NCBI RefSeq assembly: GCF_900115605.1
Contig: NZ_FOXC01000005.1
Coordinates: 30,196 to 94,195, forward strand
Length of the DNA stretch: 64,000 nucleotides
Reading direction: 5' to 3'
Origin: Halolactibacillus halophilus
Lineage (GTDB): Bacteria > Bacillota > Bacilli > Bacillales > Amphibacillaceae
Every line of letters starts with the position of its first letter. Positions within the stretch are counted from its first letter, which is position 1. Positions 27,353 to 36,273 of the stretch are shown here, piece by piece. Both the position numbers and the translations under genes were made by a program. The notes beneath the pieces are model-generated. The model was not told the DNA's origin and ran no database searches. It worked only from the letters and a program-made list of their open reading frames with translations.

Positions 27353-28012
27353 TTACTCATCTCCTTGTATGTCACGCGTCGCATCGACAAGTGTTCCTCT
27401 CTGCGCTTGTGAGGCAAGACGATCGGCTTGTTTATTGTCTTTTCTGTCGATATGATGATACAAAGGGGTGAGTCTTAATGATGTTAGTAAATCTTCAACC
27501 TCATCTGCCCACTTGGCTAGTGTCTCATTTAACACGGGCCATTCGCCTTTTAATTGATTGATCACAACCAAACTATCACCGTAAATGTCAATCTTTTGCG
27601 GAGGAAAATCTATTTGTTTTAGTTGTTCCAAACCATGAAACAAGCTATAATACTCGGCTTCATTTACTGTTTTTGGCATCGCTGTATCAAGGTTCTTCCG
27701 CTGACTGATCTGTTGATCCCCTTCGATATACGTTAATACCACACCAAGCCCACTTAGCTTAGACTGTTGATTGAAACTCGCATCAAAATAAAGCGTTAAG
27801 TGATGCACCGACTGTCTTTCGCTGTGTTGTTCTTTTTTTAGCTCTTTTAAAGTATACACACGGTTTGATTCATCGATTGCCTGAAGATTTTGGTAGTCTT
27901 TATGTGACATTAAGCGCTCATAATACAAGATTGCTTCATCAATCTCACACCAATCAGACGTCATTTTAAGGACATGATTCCCAATCTGATACGCATAAGT
28001 TAAACTATACAT
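27353..28012 (-). CDS. RNase H-like protein (RNase HI family, YpdQ/YpeP type)
   Basis: A 219-residue protein. The RNase HI catalytic acids are visible in order: FDAS (D), NEAEYYSL (E), IYGDSLVV (D) and RKDNKQADRLA (D). About 75 N-terminal residues before the catalytic domain are less conserved and may be a substrate-binding extension. Enzymes of this type cleave RNA in RNA-DNA hybrids; some Bacillus paralogues have weak activity. Operon with the 67-residue basic protein. The MBL-fold gene ends just 2 bases upstream and may be part of the same transcript. Confidence 0.85.
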   Translation of the reverse strand: MYSLTYAYQIGNHVLKMTSDWCEIDEAILYYERLMSHKDYQNLQAIDESNRVYTLKELKKEQHSERQSVHHLTLYFDASFNQQSKLSGLGVVLTYIEGDQQISQRKNLDTAMPKTVNEAEYYSLFHGLEQLKQIDFPPQKIDIYGDSLVVINQLKGEWPVLNETLAKWADEVEDLLTSLRLTPLYHHIDRKDNKQADRLASQAQRGTLVDATRDIQGDE

Positions 28013-28014
28013 CC

Positions 28015-28941
28015 CTACCGCCCGCTTTTCCGGTAATAATTGACCAAACCTTGACTCGACACATCTAAGTCATGGGTTAGATAATCAAAGAGTCCTGGGT
28101 CCAGAATATAACTTTCTGTTTCTACCTTATTAAATAACGCTTCGGCAATTCGCTCAACTAAAACATCATTTGGTTCAGCTTTATGCTTATCATAAATCCG
28201 CTCACTAATACGAATAAAGCGGTTCAACCATTCAGATAACGACTGATACACATGATCTGGTTCATCACTGTAACCGTAGTGACCAAAATAAATCCGGTCC
28301 GGTGCTAATTTTCGCATGCGCTTCATTGAGGTCATCATTTGATTAGGATCAAATTGGGTTGGTGATGTTGATGGTAGCACGAGTTCACTTCCACCAGTAA
28401 AGCGCGTCGGATAGAGCGTGCCAAGTGTATCACCAGTGAAAATACTGTTTGTTAGTGCATCATGAATTGCTAAGTGGTGGTTGCTGTGCCCTGGCGTATC
28501 ATAAAAGGTTAACGTTCGGTTCTTTCCAATTGAGAGTGTCTCCCCGTCTTCGACTGAACGAATCCGATCTTCTGGCACCGGCTTAATCGGATCAAATAAC
28601 GCATCAAACTGTTCACCATAGACTGTTTTCGCACTTTCGGTTAGCCGCGTCGGATCGATTAAGTGACGTAAGCCACGTGGGTGAACAATCACTGTCGCAT
28701 TTGGCAGCGATTCAATCAGTAACCCCACACCTCCAGCATGATCTAAATGAATATGAGTGACAATGACGTATTTGATCGACGCTCGGTCAATATTTCTTCG
28801 GTCTAATCCTTGTAGTAAAAAAGGAATTGATGGTGCCGCACTTGTTTCAATTAACGTCGGCGCCTCACCTGGTAAATAATAAGAAGCTGTTCGTTCTGGT
28901 AAATTCAAATCAAAAATATCAATCATATCTATTTGTTCCAT
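28015..28941 (-). CDS. MBL-fold metallo-hydrolase
   Basis: A 308-residue metallo-beta-lactamase-fold protein. The metal-binding motif is THIHLDHAGG (HxHxDH), followed by TPGHSNHH and FTGDTLG, so a two-metal site is complete. Substrates in this family range from thioesters to phosphodiesters and cannot be told from sequence; the lineage with YLPGEAPTLIETSAAPS at the start is seen in many Bacillota. The frame reaches 29010, but ATG 28941 has AAAGGAAGTG upstream and gives the family N-terminus. It ends 2 bases before the RNase H gene. Confidence 0.85.
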   Translation of the reverse strand: MEQIDMIDIFDLNLPERTASYYLPGEAPTLIETSAAPSIPFLLQGLDRRNIDRASIKYVIVTHIHLDHAGGVGLLIESLPNATVIVHPRGLRHLIDPTRLTESAKTVYGEQFDALFDPIKPVPEDRIRSVEDGETLSIGKNRTLTFYDTPGHSNHHLAIHDALTNSIFTGDTLGTLYPTRFTGGSELVLPSTSPTQFDPNQMMTSMKRMRKLAPDRIYFGHYGYSDEPDHVYQSLSEWLNRFIRISERIYDKHKAEPNDVLVERIAEALFNKVETESYILDPGLFDYLTHDLDVSSQGLVNYYRKSGR

Positions 28942-29061
28942 GGTGTCACTTCCTTTTTCTATGTAATTAATGGTTACTATGCTCATTTTCCATACCATTA
29001 CTCGATGCATTCGTTCACTTCATTTTAAATATGCGCGTACTTAGCTCTTCAGTGCCAACCA

Positions 29062-29850
29062 TTACATCATGTATTGAATGAAATTATAAATATTGAGTAA
29101 GATTAATAAAAAGATCGTTACATTAAAAACTTTTTCAACTGTTTCAATCGGTAAAAACTTCGCGAGTCTAGAGCCAATCACCCCACCTGAAATACCACCA
29201 ATCACCATAAACAACAACATCGATAAGTCCATGCTTGATACAGTACCTGCAGTAATGGTACTTATAAGTGAAGCAAGCTGACTAAAAAAGATAATGAAGA
29301 GTGAATAAAACCCAGCTTTTTTCGTATCAAAGGCAAACAGTAAGCTTAAAATAGCTACGTTGTGCGGGCCACCACCAATGTCTAAAAATGATGCCATTAA
29401 GCCTAATACAAGACCAATAACAAGAACCATCACCCGACTTTTGATATGAAATTGTTTAAATTTAGATTTGTGATTAACATAGTAGAGAACGAGAGAGAAA
29501 ATAACAATCAGCGCCCCCGTCTGTGCCATTCCAATCCACGTTAAATGACTAAAGGTGCGGAAGATGCCTTTTCCAAATAATCCACCTAGAATCGAACCCG
29601 TTGCGAGTAAAATCGCATGATCCAATCGCATCTCTTTTAATGTCCGTCGCCTTGTATAGACCGACACAACCGCCATCGCAAATACTGTTGAGGCTGATAA
29701 AAAGCCAATGGTTTTTAAATCGTAATGTCCCAAAAAATCTAAGATTGGTTTAATTAAAATGCCCCCGCCAAATCCCGCTAGTGAACCAATAATCGTCGCC
29801 CCTAGACCAATGAGTAAATAAAGTAACGCCAAACGAATCCCTTCTTTCAC
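29062..29850 (-). CDS. TauE/SafE-family membrane permease (sulfite/organosulfonate exporter family)
   Basis: A 262-residue protein with about eight hydrophobic segments arranged as two similar halves: GFGGGILIKPIL near the N-terminus and DIGGGPHNVAILSLLFAF in the second half are the paired glycine-rich signatures of TauE/SafE (DUF81). Such carriers move sulfite, sulfoacetate or other small anions; the substrate here is unknown. Probably the first gene of a leftward transcript with the MBL hydrolase, 120 bases away. Confidence 0.85.
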   Translation of the reverse strand: MKEGIRLALLYLLIGLGATIIGSLAGFGGGILIKPILDFLGHYDLKTIGFLSASTVFAMAVVSVYTRRRTLKEMRLDHAILLATGSILGGLFGKGIFRTFSHLTWIGMAQTGALIVIFSLVLYYVNHKSKFKQFHIKSRVMVLVIGLVLGLMASFLDIGGGPHNVAILSLLFAFDTKKAGFYSLFIIFFSQLASLISTITAGTVSSMDLSMLLFMVIGGISGGVIGSRLAKFLPIETVEKVFNVTIFLLILLNIYNFIQYMM

Positions 29851-29951
29851 TTATCGTTTACTCTTTGTTTCATCAGTAAACATTTTCTATTGTTTTTCTA
29901 TTAAGTCAATTATACCACGTTCAGCTTTTCAACAAAACCTTACCTATATGA

Positions 29952-30169
29952 AATGAAGAACTGTATCGAGCCGCCATTGGTTAGATTGATTATGACCACG
30001 ATCGCAAACGACATTATCTTCATATTACGGGGAAAGGCAATTAGAAATGGATTGTCCCATTGCATGAAGCAGTGATAAAAGTATGAATCGCTTTCGTTTC
30101 ATCCGTGGGGTACTGTATGTTGGAGCACTGACAGATAAGATGCCGTTACATGTAAGTTCAGCAGGTTGA
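29952..30169 (+). pseudogene. Relic of a tyrosine recombinase (integrase) gene
   Basis: Reading from 29952, the frame gives IDYDHDRKRHYLHITGKGN, stop, KWIVPLHEAVIKV, with a TAG where a lysine codon is expected. This matches the beta-hairpin block of phage integrases and XerC/D (GKGNKxRxVPL). A frameshift leads to MNRFRFIRGVLYVGALTDK and more sense-like sequence to 30169. The catalytic RxxHxxRH part is missing. It is a decayed fragment with at least two in-frame stops and one frameshift. Confidence 0.45.
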
Positions 30170-30964
30170 GCCTATTCCCTTTTTACTTATTGCAATAGTT
30201 TATGCGTATCACCCAGCTAAGTGCGCTAGTTTTTATGTATGTTTATGTTTGCTATACAATTTGTTTGATAAAAATACCAATAATAGAAAATAAGCATATA
30301 ACGACAAAATCAAAAAAACTTTTTGCGATCATGACAATCATTAACATCGTTGGAAACAAAGCAGACGCGAAAAATTGAGCCCCGAAACGAGAAGAAAAGT
30401 TGGTTTTATAAGTATTATTACTTCCTCTCTTCTTTTTTTCATAGTATAAAAATAATGAAAAACTATATTTACTGTAACTAAAATCCCTCAATTTATCAGC
30501 ACATTCTCCATTTCACTAACCCTTTTCAGCTTTCACACTTGTCGTCACTCCAAATAGTTATATTTATGTTAGTTTATATTTTCTATATTTTTTAAAAAAC
30601 TCCTTCTGCTTGTGACTCAACCGAAGCCATTCGTTAAGCTTTTACCTATTGTTATACCTGTACAAAACGTCTAATCCAATGGCAACATTACCGCCTTTGT
30701 CTGTTTATGATTAATTTTTAAAAATTTTTCGATTAGCATACAGAAAATTCGCTGTTCCCTTCAACATTCCGAAAAAAATCTGGTATTAATCATCTCATAA
30801 AAGCATGTCTCTTTTCAAATCTATATTGGGTTGGATACACTAATATTATGGTACGCTCTCTATTTTCTTCTACTAGAATATGCATACTCAAGAACGATTG
30901 TATCCATATAACTAAAGAATGTGATTTGTCCCATGATAAACGATTGGTATTTACTTCCGCCGGT
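30170..30964. other. Gene-poor, degraded stretch
   Basis: About 800 bases between the recombinase relic and kduD. A leftward open frame (30252-30491) would give a 79-residue protein with one hydrophobic C-terminal segment, but it starts at a TTG without a ribosome site, so I do not call it. Fragments elsewhere read like sense sequence broken by stops. No RNA gene or repeat stands out. Confidence 0.4.
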
Positions 30965-30992
30965 TTGACAGACTATATACACCGTGTATAAT
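30965..30992 (+). promoter_or_regulatory. Consensus promoter with palindromic operator upstream of kduD
   Basis: TTGACA (30965-30970) and TATAAT (30987-30992) are perfect consensus hexamers 16 bases apart. Between and overlapping them is TATACAC-C-GTGTATA (30976-30990), a perfect 7-bp inverted repeat. A near-perfect promoter covered by a palindrome is typical of repressor control; the TATAC half-site recalls GntR-family (FadR type) operators. The repressor gene is not in this neighbourhood. Confidence 0.75.
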
Positions 30993-31059
30993 GTGAATTA
31001 AATAATGCGCTTTCATAATTGAATGGCGATAACTAAAAAATTAGCATAGGAGAGATAAA

Positions 31060-31836
31060 ATGGGCAACACATATATTAAAGAAATGTTTAGTTTAGAAGG
31101 AAAAGTAGCCTTGGTAACTGGTGGTAATTCTGGGATAGGATTAGGTATTGCCAATGGATTAGCTAAAGCAGGTGCAGATATATTTATTGTTACACATTCA
31201 GGAAGAAATACAGAAGAAGTTAGAGCTGAAATAGAAGGTATCGGTAGAAAAGTTGAATTTTTTCAAGCAGACTTATCTATAGAGGAAAACACAACCAAGT
31301 CAATTGAAAAGTGCATCGAAGCTTTTGGTCAAATAGATATCTTAGTAAATAATGCGGGATCAATCTACCGAGAATCTTTATTAGAAGGCACAAATGAAGG
31401 CTGGAAGAATATTATCGATCTAAATCTATCCGCACTATATTACATATCGAAAGAGGCTTCTAAGCATATGGTGAAGCAGGGACATGGTAAAATAATCAAT
31501 ATTGCTTCTATGTTATCCTTTCAAGGTGGCAAGTTTGTCCCTTCGTATACTGCATCTAAACATGGTGTGGCAGGTGTGACTAAAGCCTTTGCAAATGAAT
31601 TAGCTGAAAAAAATATTCAAATTAATGCAATCGCACCAGGATATATTAAAACAGCAAATACAAAACCAATAAGAGATGACGCTAAAAGAAGTGCAGAAAT
31701 ACTTGGAAGAATACCTGCCAACAGATGGGGAGAACCTTCAGATATAGCAGGTGCTGCCGTATTCCTAAGTTCTAAAGCATCAGACTACATGAATGGCCAC
31801 ATCCTAGCGGTAGATGGTGGTTGGCTAATCAGATAA
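31060..31836 (+). CDS. kduD: 2-dehydro-3-deoxy-D-gluconate 5-dehydrogenase (KduD-like SDR)
   Basis: A 258-residue short-chain dehydrogenase. The cofactor motif TGGNSGIG, NNAG, the catalytic S-Y-K (SYTASKHG with the serine of IASML) and PGYIKT are present. The N-terminus MFSLEGKVALVTGG and the IPANRWGEPSDIAGAAVFL tail are close to KduD, which reduces or oxidises keto-deoxy-gluconates in the breakdown of unsaturated uronates. It is flanked by a consensus promoter and a terminator, so it is a single transcript, and it faces a heparinase-like lyase, which supplies unsaturated uronates. Other SDR substrates cannot be excluded. Confidence 0.85.
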   Translation: MGNTYIKEMFSLEGKVALVTGGNSGIGLGIANGLAKAGADIFIVTHSGRNTEEVRAEIEGIGRKVEFFQADLSIEENTTKSIEKCIEAFGQIDILVNNAGSIYRESLLEGTNEGWKNIIDLNLSALYYISKEASKHMVKQGHGKIINIASMLSFQGGKFVPSYTASKHGVAGVTKAFANELAEKNIQINAIAPGYIKTANTKPIRDDAKRSAEILGRIPANRWGEPSDIAGAAVFLSSKASDYMNGHILAVDGGWLIR

Positions 31837-31845
31837 TTTAAAATA

Positions 31846-31903
31846 ACTGCGGTCTTTAGGTGAGTATAATTACCTCACCCAAAGACCTGCAGCTATTTTT
31901 TTA
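31846..31903 (+). terminator. Terminator of kduD
   Basis: Long stem CTGCGGTCTTT-AGGTGAG / CTCACC-CAAAGACCTGCAG with a short loop, followed by CTATTTTTTT. It lies between the converging kduD and lyase genes. Confidence 0.85.
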
Positions 31904-31914
31904 CCTTTTTTCAA

Positions 31915-34038
31915 TTAAGCTGATACAAACGAATGGCCTTTTGACTGGCTTTTATATATTTCTTTTCCATTTAATTCAAGGTGTGTGCCTTGATAAACGG
32001 CATGTTTAATCAGTTGGTCTCCATCTTTAATAATTGAAACCCAATTAGCATCTGATTTTATTCCACAATAATCGATTGTCTTCGTTTCAGAATAGATAAA
32101 TGTTTCAACTTTAGAGCCTGTTTTAATTTCAACACCTATAAATTCATCACCTTTAATTTCTTTAACATCTAGTAATTCATCTGTAAAACTAGATTCAGGT
32201 TGTAATACATTTATAAAGTGTACATCTTTCTTTTTAGTTTTATTTTCTACACATAAAGTTTTCAGTAGGATTTCTCTGACATCATCCGGTCTTTGTGGGG
32301 TCATTATTTCACGAATAACCGTTTCTTCTACGTAGCTTTCTAAATCTTCCGGGAAAACGGGATAGATATTTAAGGCTCCCTTCCCATTTTTCATACGGTA
32401 GGCATTTGTGCCTTCTATTTTCTTAGCATACTCTTCTGAATGCAGGCGCCACGTATAATTATGTTCTAATTTACTCTTAAGCTCATCTAGCATGATCAAG
32501 TAACCCATTTCACTATATATAACATTTCTTGCGTTTCTAGTGAGTGCCATTTCAGGATAGTAAAGTTTATTAGATTCAGCTACATAGTAGGTATACCCAT
32601 TTTCACTAATAAAATCTTCTACACCTGCAGTGGCTTCTTCAGGTACATCTCTCCATACATTATAAATCCCTTTGCAGTTCAGATCAAAAAGAACTGGATC
32701 TTCTAGTGTTCCTTCATTCCATATTTTTTCTCCAACACATCCCGTGTCATCGACTGTAATCATATTATGAACTTTAGCTCTTGATGTTCGATGGAATCCC
32801 TCATCCATAGCTAATGTTGAATCATGTCCCATCAATATAAAGCTATTAAAATCTACATGATAATGCGTTAAACTTCTTGTATTCCAATCATGTTCTTTAT
32901 CTAATTCCCATGATTTTTGCCACTGAATATTTCCTCCTGGCGCACTAGACTTAATTGAGAAATGCATCGCGTCTCTTTCCCATGAAGAGCGAATAACAGC
33001 TAAACCTAAATCAGGGAAGTATCTTGTCAATGGAAGCGTACTTGGGTCTTCTTCCTTAATCTCCTCGTCATACCAAATATACTCTAAGAAAGCTTCTGGC
33101 ATAATGCCTGGGAATATTTTACTCTGGTACGCCTCTCTAAATAAGAATTTCTCTTTGACTAAGTTTCCAAGCCATTGTGCATGACCATTATTGTACTCGC
33201 TAGCTATTTTATAGAAAGCCGAGATTGAGTTAGAACTTCTTCTATCATGCACGTCAGAAAAGTTAATATTTTCTTCCCAGTTAGGTGCAGATTGGTATAA
33301 TCGATAGTCAAAGGTATTCTTTAAGAAAGCGGATTCAAAATAGTCAATGCCTTCGTTTTCTTTAATTAAATCTGCCGCTGTTAGAAGGAAATTCATCGCA
33401 TATCTCCAATAGCCTGTTCCTTCATAGTTACTACCATCTTCTGGCATATACTTGAATACGATTTCAAAATTATCTTTAATCACATCAATCCACTGTTGTG
33501 CTCCGTCATATTCTGACTCTATCGCATAAGCCGTCGTTAGTAATCCAGTATAGTTGATCCAGTTATGATTTTGCCAATAGTTAGTTGACCAACAGTTTCC
33601 TCTATTTTCTTCACCATAGTCAAACATTTTATTTCCTTGTAAAATAAGCTTATCCAGCACTTCTTGTTTTTCTTCTGGTGTTAAATATTCCCCAATCCAG
33701 TTATAAGATAAGCCGTAACCAAATAATAGCCAAGATGCACTTAAATCAACATCTACTAAAAAACCATAACCCCAAACGTCATATCGACAACCTGTCAGTA
33801 ACCATCTTTTTGCTTCTATTAAGTAATGTTCTTGTTTAGTTAGTAAATAAGCTAAGCTTAAATTCGCTGCCGCCATCCCCATATATGTAATACTTGTCGG
33901 TGGGTGTTCTTCATGAGCCTCCTGGTTTAGATATTCTTTACATTGCTCTAATAAACGTGTTAAATGAGATTTCCTAGTGGATAACTTCTCATTTTTTAGT
34001 TTATCCAACCTATCGTTAATCAACAAATAATTTTTCAT
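31915..34038 (-). CDS. Heparinase II/III-family protein (intracellular polysaccharide/oligosaccharide lyase)
   Basis: A 707-residue protein. The N-terminal half is an alpha-toroid rich in Trp/Tyr (NYWQNHNWINYTGLL, EGTGYWRYAMNF). The C-terminal half is the heparinase II/III beta-sandwich (LTHYHVDFNSFILMGHD, FHRTSRAKVHNMITVDD). Tyr, His and Arg residues in these blocks could serve the lyase reaction. No signal peptide follows the ATG at 34038, which has an AGGAGG site; a longer frame to 34203 adds a hydrophobic stretch but lacks a good start. It therefore probably acts on imported oligosaccharides, making unsaturated uronates for KduD. The exact substrate (heparin-like, alginate, ulvan) cannot be told. 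Confidence 0.8.
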   Translation of the reverse strand: MKNYLLINDRLDKLKNEKLSTRKSHLTRLLEQCKEYLNQEAHEEHPPTSITYMGMAAANLSLAYLLTKQEHYLIEAKRWLLTGCRYDVWGYGFLVDVDLSASWLLFGYGLSYNWIGEYLTPEEKQEVLDKLILQGNKMFDYGEENRGNCWSTNYWQNHNWINYTGLLTTAYAIESEYDGAQQWIDVIKDNFEIVFKYMPEDGSNYEGTGYWRYAMNFLLTAADLIKENEGIDYFESAFLKNTFDYRLYQSAPNWEENINFSDVHDRRSSNSISAFYKIASEYNNGHAQWLGNLVKEKFLFREAYQSKIFPGIMPEAFLEYIWYDEEIKEEDPSTLPLTRYFPDLGLAVIRSSWERDAMHFSIKSSAPGGNIQWQKSWELDKEHDWNTRSLTHYHVDFNSFILMGHDSTLAMDEGFHRTSRAKVHNMITVDDTGCVGEKIWNEGTLEDPVLFDLNCKGIYNVWRDVPEEATAGVEDFISENGYTYYVAESNKLYYPEMALTRNARNVIYSEMGYLIMLDELKSKLEHNYTWRLHSEEYAKKIEGTNAYRMKNGKGALNIYPVFPEDLESYVEETVIREIMTPQRPDDVREILLKTLCVENKTKKKDVHFINVLQPESSFTDELLDVKEIKGDEFIGVEIKTGSKVETFIYSETKTIDYCGIKSDANWVSIIKDGDQLIKHAVYQGTHLELNGKEIYKSQSKGHSFVSA

Positions 34039-34555
34039 ACTTTTCCTCCTGTTTAATTTGAATTTTTTATAATTTTCTTTCTGTTTAATATTAACATATT
34101 CAAAATAATATTGGTAGGTCAACAATATTCCGAATGGTGCTATTGTCAAAAAAGTCAATAATGAACATAACTCATAGTAGAATCTAACTTGGTATCTCAA
34201 CAATTTCCTAAAAAATATTTATAAGGTTTCAAGCATCTTAAATAGCTATTTACTATTTTCAAGTGACCGACTGAGAACTTTGCTTTACTCATTCTATGAG
34301 TTATTTCATCCGACCTTCAGGATTTTTCGGGTATACGCTTGCTTGTAAACGCGCGACATGTAGACATAATAAGTTTGTCTATATGCTTTATCTTTTACGT
34401 ATAACCTAGCCAACCCGGCTTATATTTATGTTATATAACTAACGTTTGACACTTCAGTTAATCAAATACTCCCTCATTCGTTATTATCCAAGAGGTTTGC
34501 GTGTTTTTTCTTGTTTAAAAAAGTGAGTACTATTTTAGCTTTCTCCGTTGATTAG
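34039..34555. other. Intergenic region upstream of the lyase gene
   Basis: About 520 bases. Near the lyase, on the minus strand, TTGACC and a TATGTT-like box about 18 bases apart form a candidate promoter (region 34070-34115). The remainder up to ypcP shows no ORF, tRNA or clear terminator. Confidence 0.4.
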
Positions 34556-35443
34556 TTAAAGCGATAACCCGCGAATCTTCAATTCAAAATCATTCAGTGC
34601 TTTAAGCTGTAAATCGCGTCGCGTGCGATTAACTAATTTAGACACGTCTAAAGCATGCACGTCGGTTAAGTCTGTTTCAATCGTGACAAGCTTTTTACTG
34701 AGATAGGCATCTGCTTCACCAGCAATTAATTTTTTCTTGTATCGATTAAATTTCGGATCCAGTTCATCGAGAGATTGATACACGCCTTCAACGGAATCAC
34801 ACATTTGAATAAGCGGTAGGGCAGATTTTTCACCAATTCCTTGGACTCCTGGGACGTTGTCTCCTTTATCGCCGAGTAGGGCTTTTACATCAATCCATTG
34901 TACTGGTTTAATCGCATATTGGTTCATAAAGACCGTTTCTGTAAACATAATTTCTTCACGATTTTTTGCAATAATTTGTGTTGTTTGCGGTGATAATAAT
35001 TGAAGTAAGTCATGGTCGTTACTATACATATAACTGTGACCTTCCGTTTCTTGTTGCCACTTGACAGTTAAGGCGCCAATCACATCGTCCGCTTCATAGG
35101 GAGGAATGGTTAACTGAGCAAATCCTAAGTCTGTAAGTAAGAACACAAGTGACTCGTATTGCTGAATCAGTGGTTCTGGTAAAGCCGCTCGGTTAGCTTT
35201 ATAGTCCTTATACTCTTGGCGTCGGGACGTATCATCTCGCTTCACGTCCCAACAAATAGCCACATGACTCATGTTGTGTTTTTCAATCAATTGATACAGT
35301 TTCTGAATGAACACACGCATCCCGTTCATATAAAGTCCTTGACTATTGGTTGGTAGCTCATGTGGTTCTTTATTAAAAGCAGTCGCAAAATAGCCTCTAC
35401 TTAATAAATTAAAACCATCAATAATTAATAATTTTTCAGTCAT
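34556..35443 (-). CDS. ypcP: 5'-3' exonuclease (PolA N-terminal domain-like, YpcP)
   Basis: A 295-residue flap/5'-exonuclease, stand-alone version of the PolA exonuclease domain. The acidic metal ligands are in LLIIDGFNLL, CWDVKRDD, PPYEADDVIGAL, YSNDHDLLQL and LLGDKGDNVPGVQGIGEK, the last being the helix-hairpin-helix region. It removes RNA primers and flaps with Pol I or RNase H enzymes. Normal length. Single gene here; in B. subtilis it is near RNase H-like ypdQ, and both occur in this window though 7 kb apart. Confidence 0.92.
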   Translation of the reverse strand: MTEKLLIIDGFNLLSRGYFATAFNKEPHELPTNSQGLYMNGMRVFIQKLYQLIEKHNMSHVAICWDVKRDDTSRRQEYKDYKANRAALPEPLIQQYESLVFLLTDLGFAQLTIPPYEADDVIGALTVKWQQETEGHSYMYSNDHDLLQLLSPQTTQIIAKNREEIMFTETVFMNQYAIKPVQWIDVKALLGDKGDNVPGVQGIGEKSALPLIQMCDSVEGVYQSLDELDPKFNRYKKKLIAGEADAYLSKKLVTIETDLTDVHALDVSKLVNRTRRDLQLKALNDFELKIRGLSL

Positions 35444-35727
35444 AATGTGCTCCTTTTTAAGTTACTATCCGTTATTATACCAGAGTTACACTGCTTTTTT
35501 TAGATTGGTTTTAAAGTTTAACGGAATGGGAAAAAATATTTTTAATTTTTTTTGATATTTTTTAAAAAATATGTTTAGCTTATCTCAAACCGGGAATAGA
35601 TAAGTACAAGGCAAATATACCATCCATTTAAGATTAGGACCTTACGTTACGAATGGTAACTCTAGCGCTTAATCAAAAATGTGAGTCAATACGAAAGGTA
35701 AGTATGTTGACTTACTAAATGGTCGGT

Positions 35728-36025
35728 ATGAGCTGCACAGCCTTGGCGGAAAATTTGCATAAAGAGCTGACGTCAAAAACTCGTCAGGAACGTAGCAATT
35801 GAACAAAAGTAAGAATTTTAGAGCTATGGAAAAGAAAGTGTTAGATTTTTTCGTGAAAGTGCACGTGACTAACCGTTTTAAGACTCGTGAATCGGATGTA
35901 GTGAAGCATTTCGACAAGCAAGTGTGAGTAGTAAGAAAGACGGTTACAAACTAAGCTTCAAGTACGACGGGTTAGCACGTCAAGGAGTAAACGTTTGGTA
36001 AGATGAACAAGCATTAAGTAAGTAG
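35728..36025 (+). pseudogene. Frameshifted, stop-containing relic of an unknown gene
   Basis: Several rightward open pieces follow each other in different frames: MSCTALAENLHKELTSK (35728-35802), then MEKKVLDFFVKVHVTNRF (35826-35927), then, after a shift of frame at about 35925, SSKKDGYKLSFKYDGLARQG to a TAA at 35999, and a short further piece to a TAG at 36023. Sense-like composition across the joins suggests one decayed gene. A good terminator lies 40 bases downstream, as expected for the former gene. I do not recognise the protein. Confidence 0.4.
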
Positions 36026-36063
36026 AATAAGACAAATTTTCCGCAACGTCCTGTAAATGGGAC

Positions 36064-36100
36064 AAAGAAAGACACGTCGATTCTGACGTGTCTTTTCTTT
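36064..36100. terminator. Strong hairpin terminator after the relic
   Basis: Perfect stem AAAGAAAGACACGTC / GACGTGTCTTTTCTTT (one offset base) with a 6-base loop and T-rich tail; A-rich on the other side, so it may work on both strands. Confidence 0.75.
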
Positions 36101-36184
36101 ATGCTTTGTTTTATCGATACCAAATATTATGACCTTAAATACAGCCAATTAATACCCCAAAAGTAACCTAAATACCTCGTTCAT

Positions 36185-36219
36185 AAAAAGACACCAGACC
36201 CTATCCAGTCTGGTGTCTT
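36185..36219 (-). terminator. Terminator of the amylopullulanase gene
   Basis: Perfect 12-bp stem AAGACACCAGAC / GTCTGGTGTCTT with an 8-base loop; on the minus strand it is followed by TTTTTATG. It lies 55 bases after the stop at 36274. Confidence 0.85.
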
Positions 36220-36273
36220 ACTTAATATAACGCGAGCCTCAAACAGTTTAATAGCTTTAGAAAAATCATTTAA

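Noticed and set aside
30252..30491. Leftward 79-residue frame with a hydrophobic end
   Set aside because: Starts with TTG, has no ribosome site and lies in a stretch of decayed sequence; treated as chance or relic.
35669..35917. 82-residue leftward frame in the ypcP-amylopullulanase gap
   Set aside because: No ribosome site and no family features; the rightward pieces in the same place read better and end before a terminator, so the relic is assigned to the plus strand.
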